This document shows, one piece after another, positions 12,130 to 23,190 of a stretch of DNA of 64,000 bases. A program made the position numbers and the translations under genes. The stretch is taken from the NCBI GenBank assembly GCA_963556195.1, contig OY744520.1, forward strand, positions 5,031,632 through 5,095,631, read 5' to 3'. The notes under the pieces are model-generated. The model was not told the DNA's origin and made no database searches. It saw nothing but the letters and a program-made list of their open reading frames with translations. The stretch is from Sepiola atlantica (taxonomy: Eukaryota > Mollusca > Cephalopoda > Sepiida > Sepiolidae). The number at the start of each line of letters is the position of its first letter. The stretch's first letter is position 1.

Positions 12130-12577
12130 GCCACATCGAGTCACATACAGAGGGGGACCACGCATGCACGGCTTGTTATAGTTGAAGAGTGTCTACTCTA
12201 ACTTGTATCCAATAAGAGCACTTGATTTTATTCCCTATGCATTACTTTTTTTCCTTAAACAAATGAATGTTCCTCCATTTCTTTAACAAGTATCGGACAT
12301 CCTTCACTTTTAAGTGGGTCAAAAAAGGAAAGGGCGTAAGAAAATCAAACATTCTAATTAGTTGGAAATTAAAATGGATACTGCTAAACTATGTAAACGG
12401 TCATTGAATGTAAATCTACGCATTTAGTCTGATGATTTCTTTCAGAAATAAAACGTAAACGTTACTGTAAGCTTACTTACTAGAAGTCATTATTATACTA
12501 CTACTAAACCCATTCTATATAGAGAGCATTGGTGAAGTAAATACTAAAACAAAAATATATACATAATGCATTCATTT

Positions 12578-12579
<2 letters not shown>
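12130..12579. other. No gene recognised
   Basis: Only a short relic of the foldback-arm family at about 12415-12450 is visible. Confidence 0.4.
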
Positions 12580-12628
<49 letters not shown>

Positions 12629-12748
12629 CTAATTTGTATTCTGGTGGTGATTATTTAGAGGTCGATCTCTTGACGGATTGTTATTAACGCGAATGTATTT
12701 TTACTCAAGATATATATATTTATCTGGCATATATATATATATATATAT
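12580..12748. repeat. (TA)n tracts at 12580-12624 and 12729-12748
   Basis: Two TA runs; the second is the tail side of the minus-strand SINE that follows. Confidence 0.9.
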
Positions 12749-12759
12749 AATATTATTTA

Positions 12760-12912
12760 ATAAATATTAAATTATTAATACCTACAGACGCTAGCGTGTC
12801 AAGCTCATTGCTCTCATCAGTGTAGGAAAGTAACAATTTCAGAACCCGATTCACAGAATCAGACTAGAATCTGCAAGCAGTCGCCATATCTACTCGGCCA
12901 ACGGAAACTGTC
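12760..12912 (-). repeat. tRNA-derived SINE
   Basis: Read on the minus strand: box A TTGGCCGAGTAG near 12903-12892, a tRNA-like body, box-B-like GGGTTCTGA near 12848-12840, then CTACACTGATGAGAGCAATG and a (TA)n tail at 12748-12729. Same CTGATGAG central block as the SINE at 2.9 kb. Confidence 0.7.
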
Positions 12913-13030
12913 ACGTAATTAAGGGAAATTAAGATCTATATATACCTAGAAGCGGGCACAGATAGAAGACTAGTCTTCGACGAACGTATTCGGAACTTTG
13001 CATTAGAGCTTTTTGACAGTCTATTTTTAA

Positions 13031-13059
13031 CATATATATATATATATATATATATATAG
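13031..13059. repeat. (TA)n then GA-rich tract
   Basis: Short TA run followed by GA/GATA-rich sequence to about 13100. Confidence 0.9.
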
Positions 13060-14044
13060 ATGAAGAGAGAGAGAGATGGATAGATAGAGAGAAGGAGTGG
13101 GAAGCGAGTCTACTACTTTATATATTATACTACATAATTACAGGCCTGTCTGCTTCGTTTTTGCAAGAATTATCAGCTCCGAGCATGCACATGTATCGTC
13201 TCGTTTACAATGTTTTATTTTACTCTCAATCAAGTTATTTTTTTAAAGTTTTGGGCAACAATAACAACTTATATCCGGTTCTCATTATCCTCAAGGTCAC
13301 CTGAATGTATAACACTTCTTGATCCTTCCAAAAAGAATGAAACAAATCATTGTCATCTGGCACTTGCGTTTTCTTAGCTTAGCATATAACAGAGAGAAAA
13401 AGTCTAGAATATATGAGAAAGAGAAAGACAAAAGTTCATTTGTACAGGGACCTCCAGGGCCCTTTTGAAGAATGTATTGTTGTTCCACCAAGAGTTTTCC
13501 TTTTTTTGAAGTGAGCAGGATATTCTACACATTAAAAACCAACGTTTAGACAAGTAAATAGTGACACTTTTAAGAAATAGTTGAATGTTAACGCATCTAC
13601 GTATATTTAAGTCATTTAAAATATAATCATATTTAAAACTGTGCTCTAACATATATACAAATATTATTTGCTTATTTCTAGGCCACGGACTAAATAATCG
13701 TTTGTTGAGCAATATTATCTGTGAATACAATAGCATCAATAAAAAGCAGCTTACATATATAAGTATGTATGCTATGTCTGCTTTATATAAGTATCCATGT
13801 GTTGTGCTATTTACAACAATGCCTTTTATGTTTAGAAGAGGCTTAAAGTTATAAAATTAAGGAAAAGTGTTATAATGTATTATTGTACTTCTTCATTTAT
13901 TTTTGTCATTGCATATTATGTATTCATCCACGGTTATGCGCGTTTCATACTTTCACAGGATATATAAGTAACGCGTAAAAAGAAATAGCGTTTAATTATC
14001 GCTCCCATTATATAAAACTATGTATTCATGTATGTTGATATATG
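13060..14044. other. No gene recognised
   Basis: Minus-strand frames of 64 and 111 codons here show no domain; AT-rich intergenic sequence. Confidence 0.4.
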
Positions 14045-16270
14045 TGCTGAAGAACATTTGCAACATCTGAAGTCTAGCATTTTGAACGCATGCGGGGAGT
14101 CGATTGGTTTGAGGAAATATAAGAATCAAGACTGGTTTGACGAAAATGACAAAGAAATAAAAGAGCTAATCGAGCAAACATGAAAAGAGCTAGCGTCACA
14201 TCTTAATGCCATTAACTCGGAAACAAAAAAGAGAAAACAGCGAATTAAAAGTCAAAATGCAAACATCTACAAGAGACATTAAAACAACCGGTGAACGATC
14301 AAATCTAAAGAAATACAACTATATGTTGATAAAAATGTCATGAAGTATCTTATACTGCAACTAGAATTATGTGTGGTTCCAGCACACAAAGCCTAACTTC
14401 TTAGTGGGGATGCCCCTCGAATTCTCAAAGGTAGTGGAGAAATCTTAGCCCGTTGGAAAGAACCTTTTTAAGATCTGTTAAACCGACATCCAGTAGTCGA
14501 CGACAATGCGATACATAAAATCCCGCAACGACGTGTGGACACTTCACTGAGCAGAATTCTTTCTCATGAAGATGTCAAGACTACCGTCCTTGCTTCGAAA
14601 AATAATAAGGCTGCCAAAATCTATAAATCGGGTGGACCACTTCTGTATTTACTACTGCATAAACGTATTGTAAAAAGTATGGGTACAGGGGGAAATACCA
14701 ACTGATATAAAGGATTGTCTAATTGCAACCATTTTCAAGAAAACGAGAGAAGGAACTTACTGTGGAAATTATAGAGATATTACACTATCAATAGCTGTAA
14801 AAAATTTGGCTCGTGTCTTAACAAAGAGACTAACACATCTCGCTGAGTCTGTTTTACCCAAGTCATAATGTGACTTTCGATCAGCTCGTGTCACAATCGA
14901 CATAATATCCAGTCTAAAGCAGCTTCAGGAATAAAGCAGAGAGCAATATGAACCTCTCTCTCTATATATATGTAGGTGTCATCGATCTAACAAAAGCCTT
15001 TGATAGTGTAAGCTGTAAACTTCTCTGGAAAATCTTATCAAAAGCTGGTTGTTCAGAGAAGTTCATCAAAATAATGAAACTTTTTCACAACGATATGACT
15101 GCAACGGTAATCGCAAATGACAGCTCAAATTAAAATCGGGGGTCAAACATGGGTGTATAGCTGCACCGACCTTGTTTTCAATCTTCATAGCGACTGCAGT
15201 GCACATAATAGATGGTCAACTTCCACCTGGTGTATCCATAAACTACAAAATGGATGGTGAAGTTAACAACGTGAGACGCCTGAAGGCCAGAACAAATGTG
15301 TGTTCTTTTATTGAATTCTAGATGATAACGGGGTTTGGACTCTGACTGAAAAGGACTTAGAAACTTCGAGTAATGTCTTTGCCAACGCATACTTTAAACT
15401 AGGACTAAAAATCAACATTCAAAAACTACGGTGTTATTGCAGCCTTCACCTCAGGATAACAACAAAACCCCTTCTAATATCAAACTTGGCGGTGAATTAC
15501 TAGAAAAAGTGGATCGCTTCGCATACCTGGGTAGCGACCTCGCTTCCAAGGCCAACATTGACGACGAAATCCAATATCGTATTACGTGCGCAAATGTTGC
15601 TTTCGATAAACTTCGTCTTCGAGTCTCAGATGATCAATATTTAAGACTTCATACCAAACTACTAGTGTATCGAGCCATGTTCTTTCCAACACTATTGTAT
15701 GCATCGGACACCCGGGCGACATACCGTTGACATCTTACAGAAATCGAAAAACTACATCAAATACTTTTACGGAAAATGTTAAAAATGAACTGACAAGAAC
15801 GTCAAACTAACATCAGTGTCCTGAAAGAGTCTGGTTGCTCTAGTATAGAAGCTTTTGAGATGGGCTGGTCACGCTGTAAGAATGAGCGATCAATCCTATC
15901 CTAAAAAAAATATTTATAATAAGTTGGAGCTAGGAGGGTTGGAGGACAGAAGAAGCGGTACAAGAATTCTTTGAATGAGGATATGAAGAGATGTGGAATT
16001 GATCACACAGCATGTGAAGCGAGTGCACTTGGGAGAGTGGAGTGGAGCCATCGAATAAGGAGTGGTCTGGAAAGATTTAGAAGTGAACGACGTTGTAGAA
16101 CTGAAAGCAGCAAGAATAGTGCGTCACGAAAATCAATTTCCAAACGATAATGCATGCCCGATTTGTGATAGGATGTGTGGATATCTAATTGGGATGTTTT
16201 CTAATATGAGAACCTACAAATCAAGCCCCTGGTGGCCCGTATACTCGATTCGAGTGACGGCCATCATGAT
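14045..16270 (+). pseudogene. Decayed LINE (non-LTR retrotransposon) with RT and C-terminal zinc-finger remnant
   Basis: Frames in order: a region between endonuclease and RT with KGSGEILARWKE; VIDLTKAFDSVSCKLLWKIL (14975-15034), RT motif A with catalytic Asp; LGGELLEKVDRFAYLGSDLA and DDEIQYRIT (about 15485-15590); KLLVYRAMFFPTLLYASDT (about 15656-15712), the post-RT thumb block; and a C-terminal CPICDRMCGYLIGMFSNMR finger (about 16156-16215) whose His ligands are lost (SNMRTY instead of SHLRTH). This architecture is that of APE-type LINEs common in molluscs. Several frameshifts and stops make it inactive. The YxDD block is not cleanly readable. The zinc-finger fragment at 37 kb is from the same broad type. 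Confidence 0.85.
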
Positions 16271-16289
16271 GATATTTCTATTATAGGAG

Positions 16290-16844
16290 TCACTCATAAA
16301 CAAATTAAACGATCATTATGATTTTTAGAACACGGATTCTAGGGCTACGGTGGATAATATCGACTATATGTAGTTTAGATTATTCTCATGCAAATGGTGC
16401 AAAGAAGGTTAGGTAGCATTCATGAAAATCAGATAACCCAATATTTTCTGAACTTGTAACAATAGATATTAGACAATTCATAAATGTTCACCAAATTGAA
16501 CTTTGGAGTATTTTCAAGGGTGTTTATTGGGCATAAGATAGACACAATTTCAAAGTTGAACATTCAACTAATTCAGATGTGTATTAAATAATATCTATAG
16601 TCATGAGACACCAATTAAGCTAGATTCTCTGATTTCCGATGTCTTCTTAAGAAAACTTAAACTGGAGTCTTAAAGTCTAGACATTTTCTAGAATAAAAAT
16701 CATGTAATAGATTTTGATTAAATTTTTTTGTTAAATATTATTATAGACATAACGTTCAGTAGCATTATATCTTGATTGTAATCTTCGTAATGCCCGCCGA
16801 CTTGGTATTTACAAAGTTAAATTCCTCTTTATTCCCAAGCTGAT
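16290..16844. other. No gene recognised
   Basis: AT-rich sequence downstream of the LINE relic; nothing recognisable. Confidence 0.4.
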
Positions 16845-16995
16845 TTGTGGTGGCCAACGGTTAAGTCTTTCGACTGCAAATCAGTGGCGATCTGTGATCG
16901 GAGTTCGCGCCAGCCAAGCGTCGGGTATTAGCTTCCTGCACTGAAGATTGCGTAACTATTTCTGTATGAAATAAATAATTAATATTTATTTATAA

Positions 16996-16999
<4 letters not shown>
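16845..16999 (+). repeat. tRNA-derived SINE
   Basis: Box A GTGGCCAACGG (16850-16860), tRNA-like CTTTCGACTGCAAATCAG, degenerate box B GGAGTTCGCGCC (16900-16911), central CTGCACTGAAGATTG, then an A/T-rich tail leading into (TA)n at 17000-17030. Confidence 0.75.
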
Positions 17000-17034
<35 letters not shown>

Positions 17035-17213
17035 CATAGAGAGAGAATAAACGTTGCTTTTTTATTAAACGATGCCCATGTTTGTCCAGATAGATATCGT
17101 ATTAAATAAACTATATATATGTATGTATCTATATGTGTATATATGTATATATATATATATATGTGTGTGTATATGTATATATATATACATATACATAAAT
17201 ATATGTTTATATA

Positions 17214-17288
<75 letters not shown>

Positions 17289-17307
17289 ATGTGTGTATAT
17301 GTGTGTG
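17000..17307. repeat. (TA)n, TATG and (TG)n compound microsatellites
   Basis: TA run at 17000-17030, a non-repeat gap, then 17117-17307 of TA, TATG, TACATA and TG units. Open frames across it are only the translation of the dinucleotide (Tyr-Ile repeats). Confidence 0.9.
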
Positions 17308-17309
17308 GT

Positions 17310-17799
17310 GTGTAGGGACGAGATTAAGTGGGTGGAAATCCGACAGTATGTATAGGTAAACACAAATTATAAATAAAGGATTAAGCGAAAGAAGAACAAA
17401 TATTAGAAGAATATTAACACAAAGATATGCTTTTCGTTGAAATATTTATGTAATATATATATATGTGTGTGTGTGTTTTATCGACGTGTATTGAGACACT
17501 TGGAAATTTAACATATATTTACTGATGTGTTTTTATTTGTATCATTACAGAGAACAATGCAGTGATCGATGGTTGTCCACATGATTGATGCAATGTATTT
17601 ATTATGAAGACTCGGGAATTCAAACTTGATTTTATGACACCATCGATTAAATAAACAGACAATCTTCTTTTAATTTTCCTTGAAGAAAACAAATCAAATA
17701 TAATAACTGCTAAACTCGTGAGTATCGTCGTCATTTGATTAATTACGTCATAACATCTCACGTAATATGCCCCGAGCAATTAAACAATTAAAACAACTT
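17310..17799. other. No gene recognised
   Basis: Includes a short TA/TG run at about 17454-17476; an 86-codon minus-strand frame has no recognisable domain. Confidence 0.4.
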
Positions 17800-18480
17800 G
17801 TAGGTGGCATTCGACTTTATTCATCAACATAGTCTCTTTATAGGTTTATACATTGATTCAAACCTTTCTCTAATAATGGCATGTCTTTCTTGTAGAACGA
17901 TTTGTTTTCGGCCTCCAAACACGTCTCAGCTTCTTATTCTACTTCTTCATATTATGCTTTTCTATTGAAATCTGTAAACAGCCAGTTGTTGGTGGGTGGT
18001 GGCCGATCTGGAGAGTAAGGTGGGTACGGAATCAATTTCAAGTGCAATTTATGTAGTTTTGCCCCCGTTGCTATCGACTTGTGACGCAGTTCATTCTCTT
18101 GGTGAAAGAGCACTTTTTTCTTCTTCATTTGTTGAAATGTTATGGCGATTTCTTCCTTTAAATGCACTAATAATGCTATATAATATTCATATTGGTGGTT
18201 CTTTCTTTCTCAATGAAATTGATGAACAAAATTACTTGCGCATTCCAAAATACGGAGGCCAAAATCTTGTTTGCTGGTATTTGCGTCTTTGGTTGCTTTG
18301 GACGGCTTTTAACTGCCGCTGTCTTCTCGGCAGACTTCCGATTTGACTCCAGAGTGAAGTGGTGTCTATGTTTCATCCATTGTAACATATTAAAACACAT
18401 GCTTCTTTTTGCGTTGAAACAGTTGCAAATAACGGTCTGAATCGTCAACGCATTGTGGTGTTTGATCGACTATGAGTAAA
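17800..18480 (-). pseudogene. Mariner (Tc1/mariner DD34D) transposase relic
   Basis: Minus strand: HHFTLESNRKSAEKTAA, then RPKQPKTQIPANKILASVFW, ILFINFIEKERTTNMN, VLFHQENELRHKSIATGAKL, PYPPYSPDRPPPTNNWLF and, near 17880-17820, KSFYKKDMPLLEKGLNQCIN. These align in order with the catalytic core of mariner transposases. The second catalytic Asp (HQDNA) reads Glu (HQENE), and the third (in PSDYWLF) reads Asn, so the core is broken even apart from the frameshifts. No terminal inverted repeats were found. Confidence 0.85.
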
Positions 18481-18625
18481 CTCGGCATCAGATTTGTCAT
18501 TGAGAAATGTTTATGAAAAATTGTGAATACACTGCTTTCTGATATGTTAAAGTCGTCTGATATCACATGAATTTCAAATCACGATCGGCGAAAACGAGTT
18601 TGTCGACATTTTATATATTTTCCAG

Positions 18626-18922
18626 ACAACTGTCGAATTTGAACAACTGTCGAATTTGAACAACTGTCGAATTTGAACAACTGTTGAATTTGAACAACTG
18701 TCGAATTTGAACAACTGTTGAATTTGAACAACTGTCGAATTTGAACAACTGTCGAATTTGAACAACTGTTGAATGTGAACAACTGTCGAATCCGAACAAC
18801 TGTCGAATCCGAACAACTGTTAAATTTGGACAACTGTTGAATTTGAACAACTGTTGAATTTGAACAACTGTTGAATTTGAACAACTGTCGAATTTGAACA
18901 ACTGTCGAATTTGAACAACTGT
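18626..18922. repeat. 17-bp minisatellite, ~17 copies
   Basis: Tandem unit AACAACTGTCGAATTTG, with T/C and occasional G variants. Because 17 is not a multiple of 3, all three minus-strand frames stay open and read the same 17-residue peptide in shifted phase; these frames are not genes. Confidence 0.95.
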
Positions 18923-18929
18923 TGTAGTA

Positions 18930-19481
18930 GAGTTCGAATAACACTTTTCGAACAATTGCTTAACTTGAACAGTATGTTTCTATCAGAACGCAATGCTTTA
19001 TCAACATCCGAAATTCAGAGTTTCTATTCTATTGAAATTACTGTAATTTATAAACTAATAATCCTATTGGAATCAAATTCTGACACGTGTCATTTGAAAT
19101 GCAATACTTTATAAAAATCATATTGCTTTTTTTTAGTGGCGCAATCTATATGTCAGGCCTGGGAATTATTGAATGATATGTTTTCAATTAAAGTTATTCT
19201 GCACAATATATTTATTTGATGGTCTCTATTTAGATGTCTATTTGAGTAGTTCCTGCTAGTAGCGGCATGACTTGGAATTTACCGAGCCAAAAAATTAGAT
19301 ATTGTAACGAAGGCTCATATCGGTTAAATAAAAATCATGCCACACTCGATACTATTTCAAGTGATTACTTATATCAAGAAAATAAAGCAAATCTTGGACA
19401 AATAAAAGGCTCGATATCCTATCGGATAGTACTATATGAAAAATATATAGTAGGTATGTTTTGTAATCATTTAGAATGGAT

Positions 19482-19486
<5 letters not shown>
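18930..19486. other. No gene recognised
   Basis: No domain or repeat family visible between the minisatellite and the palindrome. Confidence 0.4.

Positions 19487-19536
<50 letters not shown>
19487..19536. repeat. (TA)n microsatellite
   Basis: Abuts the left arm of the palindrome. Confidence 0.95.
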
Positions 19537-19543
<7 letters not shown>

Positions 19544-19693
19544 TAAAATGGAATAAGCGGAAGACCGAAAAAGCTCAACGTTTCGCCCGAAAGTTATATG
19601 GGTTTTGTCAAAGCGGCTTTGACAAAGCCCATATAATATTTGGGCGAAACGTTGAACTTTTTAGGTCTTCCGCTTATTCCATTGTAATTTCAT
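19537..19693. repeat. 157-bp near-perfect palindrome
   Basis: Arms 19537-19614 and 19616-19693 are inverted copies with a single-base centre at 19615 (GTCAAAGC-G-GCTTTGAC). Only a few mismatches. The arm includes GGGCGAAACGTTGAAC, the type of block found at SINE 3' ends in this window, so the palindrome probably comes from an inverted duplication of a SINE tail. Confidence 0.9.
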
Positions 19694-19722
19694 ACCGTCG
19701 GATTATTTTATCCTTTCATCTA

Positions 19723-19725
<3 letters not shown>

Positions 19726-19781
<56 letters not shown>
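19726..19781. repeat. (TA)n microsatellite
   Basis: About 28 TA units on the right side of the palindrome. Confidence 0.95.
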
Positions 19782-19786
<5 letters not shown>

Positions 19787-19995
19787 CATCGGTCCTATAG
19801 CAGCATGCACAACTTGCCCTTCATAAATATCAGCAGTTTAACAATGTAGCCAGCGGCATACATATTGAAACAAGCGTTAATCTCCTCAGTAAAATCCTCA
19901 AACATCTAAAAAGACAGCGACAAATTCTCTGGTTAGTTTATAGGAAAATCTGTGTCTAGTAAGGATACTATTTCAGTGTAAGTATTTGACTTGAC

Positions 19996-20145
19996 TTATC
20001 TATCTATCTATCTATCTGTTTATCTATCTATCTATCTATTTATCTATCTATCTATTTATCTATCTATCTATCTGTTTATCTATCTATCTATCTGTCTATC
20101 TATCTGTTTATCTATCTATCTATCTATCTAATGCCGTCAAATGTA

Positions 20146-20237
<92 letters not shown>

Positions 20238-20354
20238 TGAGTCCGTCAAATGTATATCTATCTATCTATCTATCTATCTGAGGCCGTCAAATGTATATCT
20301 ATCTATCTATCTATCTATCTAAGGCCGTCAAATGTATATCTATCTATTTATTTA

Positions 20355-20419
<65 letters not shown>

Positions 20420-20484
20420 GTCCGTCAAATGTATATCTATCTATTTATCTATCTATATATCTATCTAAGTCTGTCAAATGTATA

Positions 20485-20573
<89 letters not shown>

Positions 20574-20685
20574 GAGTCCGTCAAATGTATATCTATCTAT
20601 CTATCTATCTATCTGAGGCCGTCAAATGTATATCTATTTATCTATCTATCTAAGGCCGTCAAATGTATATCTATCTATTTATCTA

Positions 20686-20730
<45 letters not shown>

Positions 20731-20954
20731 GTCCGTCAAATGTATATCTATCTATTTATCTATCTATATATCTATCTAAGTCTGTCAAATGTGTATATCT
20801 ATCTATCTATCTATCTATTTATCCTTATATCTATCTAAGTCCGTCAAATGTATATCGATCTATCTATCTATCTATCTGAGGCCGTCAAATGTATATCTAT
20901 CTATCTATCTATCTAAGGCCGTCAAATGTATATCTATCTATTTATCTATCTATC

Positions 20955-20987
<33 letters not shown>

Positions 20988-21305
20988 GTCCGTCAAATGT
21001 ATATCTATCTATTTATCTATCTATATATCTATCTAAGTCTGTCAAATGTGTATATCTATCTATCTATCTATTTATCCTTATATCTATCTAAGTCCGTCAA
21101 ATGTATATCGATCTATCTATCTCTCTCTATATCTATATGTCTATTTATCTATTAATATATCTATCTATCTATTAATCTATCTATCTATCTATCAATATAA
21201 GCCCGTCAAATGTGTATCTATCCAGTTATCTATCTATATAGCTATCTATCTAAGTCCGTCAAATGTATATCTATCTATCTATCTAGCTAGCTAGCTAGCT
21301 ATATA
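19996..21305. repeat. Higher-order (TATC)n / (TA)n / (CT)n array with CCGTCAAATGTATATC anchors
   Basis: (TATC)n blocks are punctuated by the anchor (A/G)GT/CCGTCAAATGTATATC. A larger pattern repeats: (CT)n, (TA)n, then GAGTCCGTC, GAGGCCGTC, AAGGCCGTC anchors, (TA)n, AAGTCCGTC and AAGTCTGTC anchors. It appears three times, starting near 20131, 20478 and 20789, with a partial fourth from 21046. Frames across it encode only Ile/Tyr/Ser/Leu repeats. Confidence 0.9.
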
Positions 21306-22259
21306 TCTATACACAGGTGGGGTGTGGACTAAATGAGCTCACCGGTCTTCAGTTTAGTTACTGCATCATTATAAGGCGCTTGGGGAAAGTATGTATCCAT
21401 ATATTCGCGTTCAACCTATAGTTTTTAACTTAGGATGGACAATAGTCTGAAGCCTTGCATGTACAACTAGTCTAGGAGAAGGAAAACTCCGAAATAACAT
21501 AAGTATGTCTCGGTTTATCCAGCAATTATGCTTGCTACTGGACCCAAGCAGAGCCTAATCAGGAAAAGTACGGTTGTGTATTGCGCAACCTTGGCTTCAT
21601 TATAGAATTACAATCTTGTCAGTCTTGAATAAGTTCCCATGATCTTTTAAGGCTGAACGCGTGAATTTTACTGACGATTCTTTAGAATATATGGTCTAAA
21701 TATTAAGAGCTATCAATGAAAGCCAACATTGCTTGATATCAATAACTTTATTGTTTATCATATACGAATATACGTAAGAAAAATGATGGGAAAATCTATG
21801 CTTCGTAAGTGTTTAAACTAATTATCATATAAAGTAACGTTTCAATCGGTATAGAAAAGAAAAATAGAAGACTCTCGCTGTGGAAATCGAGTATATATAT
21901 ATATATATATATATATTTGCGAAAGTTTTTCCACATATTCTAACACTATCAACATCTAAACGACTCATGCTTATTTAATACTGATACGACATATGACTTT
22001 TAAATACCGTATAAATAGTAATCTCAAAATACCAACAATTAGCCTTGCAATTTCTTTTATATAAATTAATATTATGTAATATTTATTTTTAATTTTCATT
22101 GTTAAATTTTATCATGGTATACGTAATAAGTTTGTATAAGTACAACGTATAGTGTCGTCGGTATGCTGAGAAAAGGGACTATACTTTGATATTAACCAAA
22201 AGGGTAAGGACTCATAAAACTATAGTTCTGAAGACAAACGAATTTTAAAAAATGAATTA
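21306..22259. other. No gene recognised
   Basis: A short (TA)n run at about 21892-21916; otherwise unassigned AT-rich sequence. Confidence 0.4.
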
Positions 22260-22570
22260 ATCTATTATTGCATCATCCTTTAATAGGTGTGGATAGTGTA
22301 GTATATGCTCTGTTGGCATGAGATAATCCTGGAAGGAAGGGATAATGTAATATTTGTTATGTTGTCATGAAACAATACTAACACGCATTTGCTTGTTTTG
22401 TATGGTTGGAGTCTCCTAGATATTATCTCCTATATTCTTTTTGGGGGAATACTATATATTCCGTAGTCATGATATCATCCTCTCAGTCATTACTTTTTTT
22501 TTCTTCGGGGGTTAGTCTAGTATACATTCGTTAACCATGACATTATCTTCCCAGACTAGCAAAAATGTAC
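22260..22570. repeat. Degenerate tandem repeat, ~4 copies of ~85-100 bp
   Basis: Recurring blocks GTAGTATATGCTCTGTTGGC, GTAATATTTGTTATGTTGTC, ATACTATATATTCCGTAGTC and AGTATACATTCGTTAACCAT, each followed by ATGA.A and ATC. Strongly diverged; repeat limits are approximate. Confidence 0.5.
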
Positions 22571-22595
22571 GATCGAGGAGAGCATATATTTTCTA

Positions 22596-22597
<2 letters not shown>

Positions 22598-22661
<64 letters not shown>
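22598..22661. repeat. (TA)n microsatellite
   Basis: About 32 TA units. Confidence 0.95.
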
Positions 22662-22663
<2 letters not shown>

Positions 22664-22683
22664 TATAAATATTTTATAAATTA

Positions 22684-22759
22684 TTGAAGTATTACCTACG
22701 AACGATATCGTTTCGGGCTTTTTCCCCTCACCAGTGCAGGAGTGATGGTTTTAAGCAGT

Positions 22760-22836
<77 letters not shown>

Positions 22837-22890
22837 GTTACATATTTAAGAATCGTACCGCGGTTTCATCCAGATAGACTGACTTTTTAA
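22684..22890 (-). repeat. tRNA-type SINE split by a TA expansion
   Basis: Minus strand reads CTGCACTGGTGAGG...GCCCGAAACGATATCG (22740-22700), the SINE central and tail block. Upstream on that strand a (TA)n run (22762-22834) splits it from a head segment containing CCGCGGTACGATTC, a degenerate box B. Confidence 0.6.
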
Positions 22891-22984
22891 ATTCTAAAAA
22901 TAGTTTATAGTCCACAGGGAATCTTCGGTGTCTCGAAATCAACCGACACTTTGCTTGGGAGAAGGCCAACGATAACAATAAAAG

Positions 22985-23090
22985 CTGATTGGTTAACTAG
23001 CTAGACTAAACACTACGTGTATATTTAAAAATACCCGGCAACACAAACTTCATGCAGTTTAGCCTGACGATTTCCTAATCGGAGTTATGA
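22985..23090. repeat. Single-arm copy of the 10.8-11.4 kb foldback family
   Basis: GATTGGTTAACTAGCTAGAC, then TAAACACTA and AGTTTAGCCTGACGATTTCC, match the right arm at 11249-11345. Confidence 0.6.
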
Positions 23091-23103
23091 TAATATATGT
23101 CCA

Positions 23104-23190
23104 AGCATATACTATCATGCCATTTTATTTAGCAGTCTCTTTAAAAGATCCAGCTCGATGATTGTCAATCAGTAACCTCAGAGTATATAT
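23104..23190 (+). repeat. Dispersed repeat, second copy at 53.5 kb
   Basis: AGCATATACTATCA, GCAGTCTC.TTAAAAGAT and CAGCTCGATGATT.TCAAT are shared with 53521-53609 over about 88 bp in the same orientation. Family unknown. Confidence 0.75.

Noticed and set aside
17028..17363. Opposed frames of Tyr-Ile repeats on both strands
   Set aside because: TA dinucleotide runs stay open on both strands; the same applies to the other Ile-Tyr-rich frames in the window.
18579..18955. Three overlapping minus-strand frames rich in Asn-Ser-Thr-Val-Val
   Set aside because: They are the same 17-bp minisatellite in three phases and also overlap each other, so none is a gene.
19996..21305. CRISPR-like array, because a short conserved block recurs with variable spacing
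   Set aside because: The spacers are simple TATC/TA/CT repeats rather than unique sequence, and the genome is animal.
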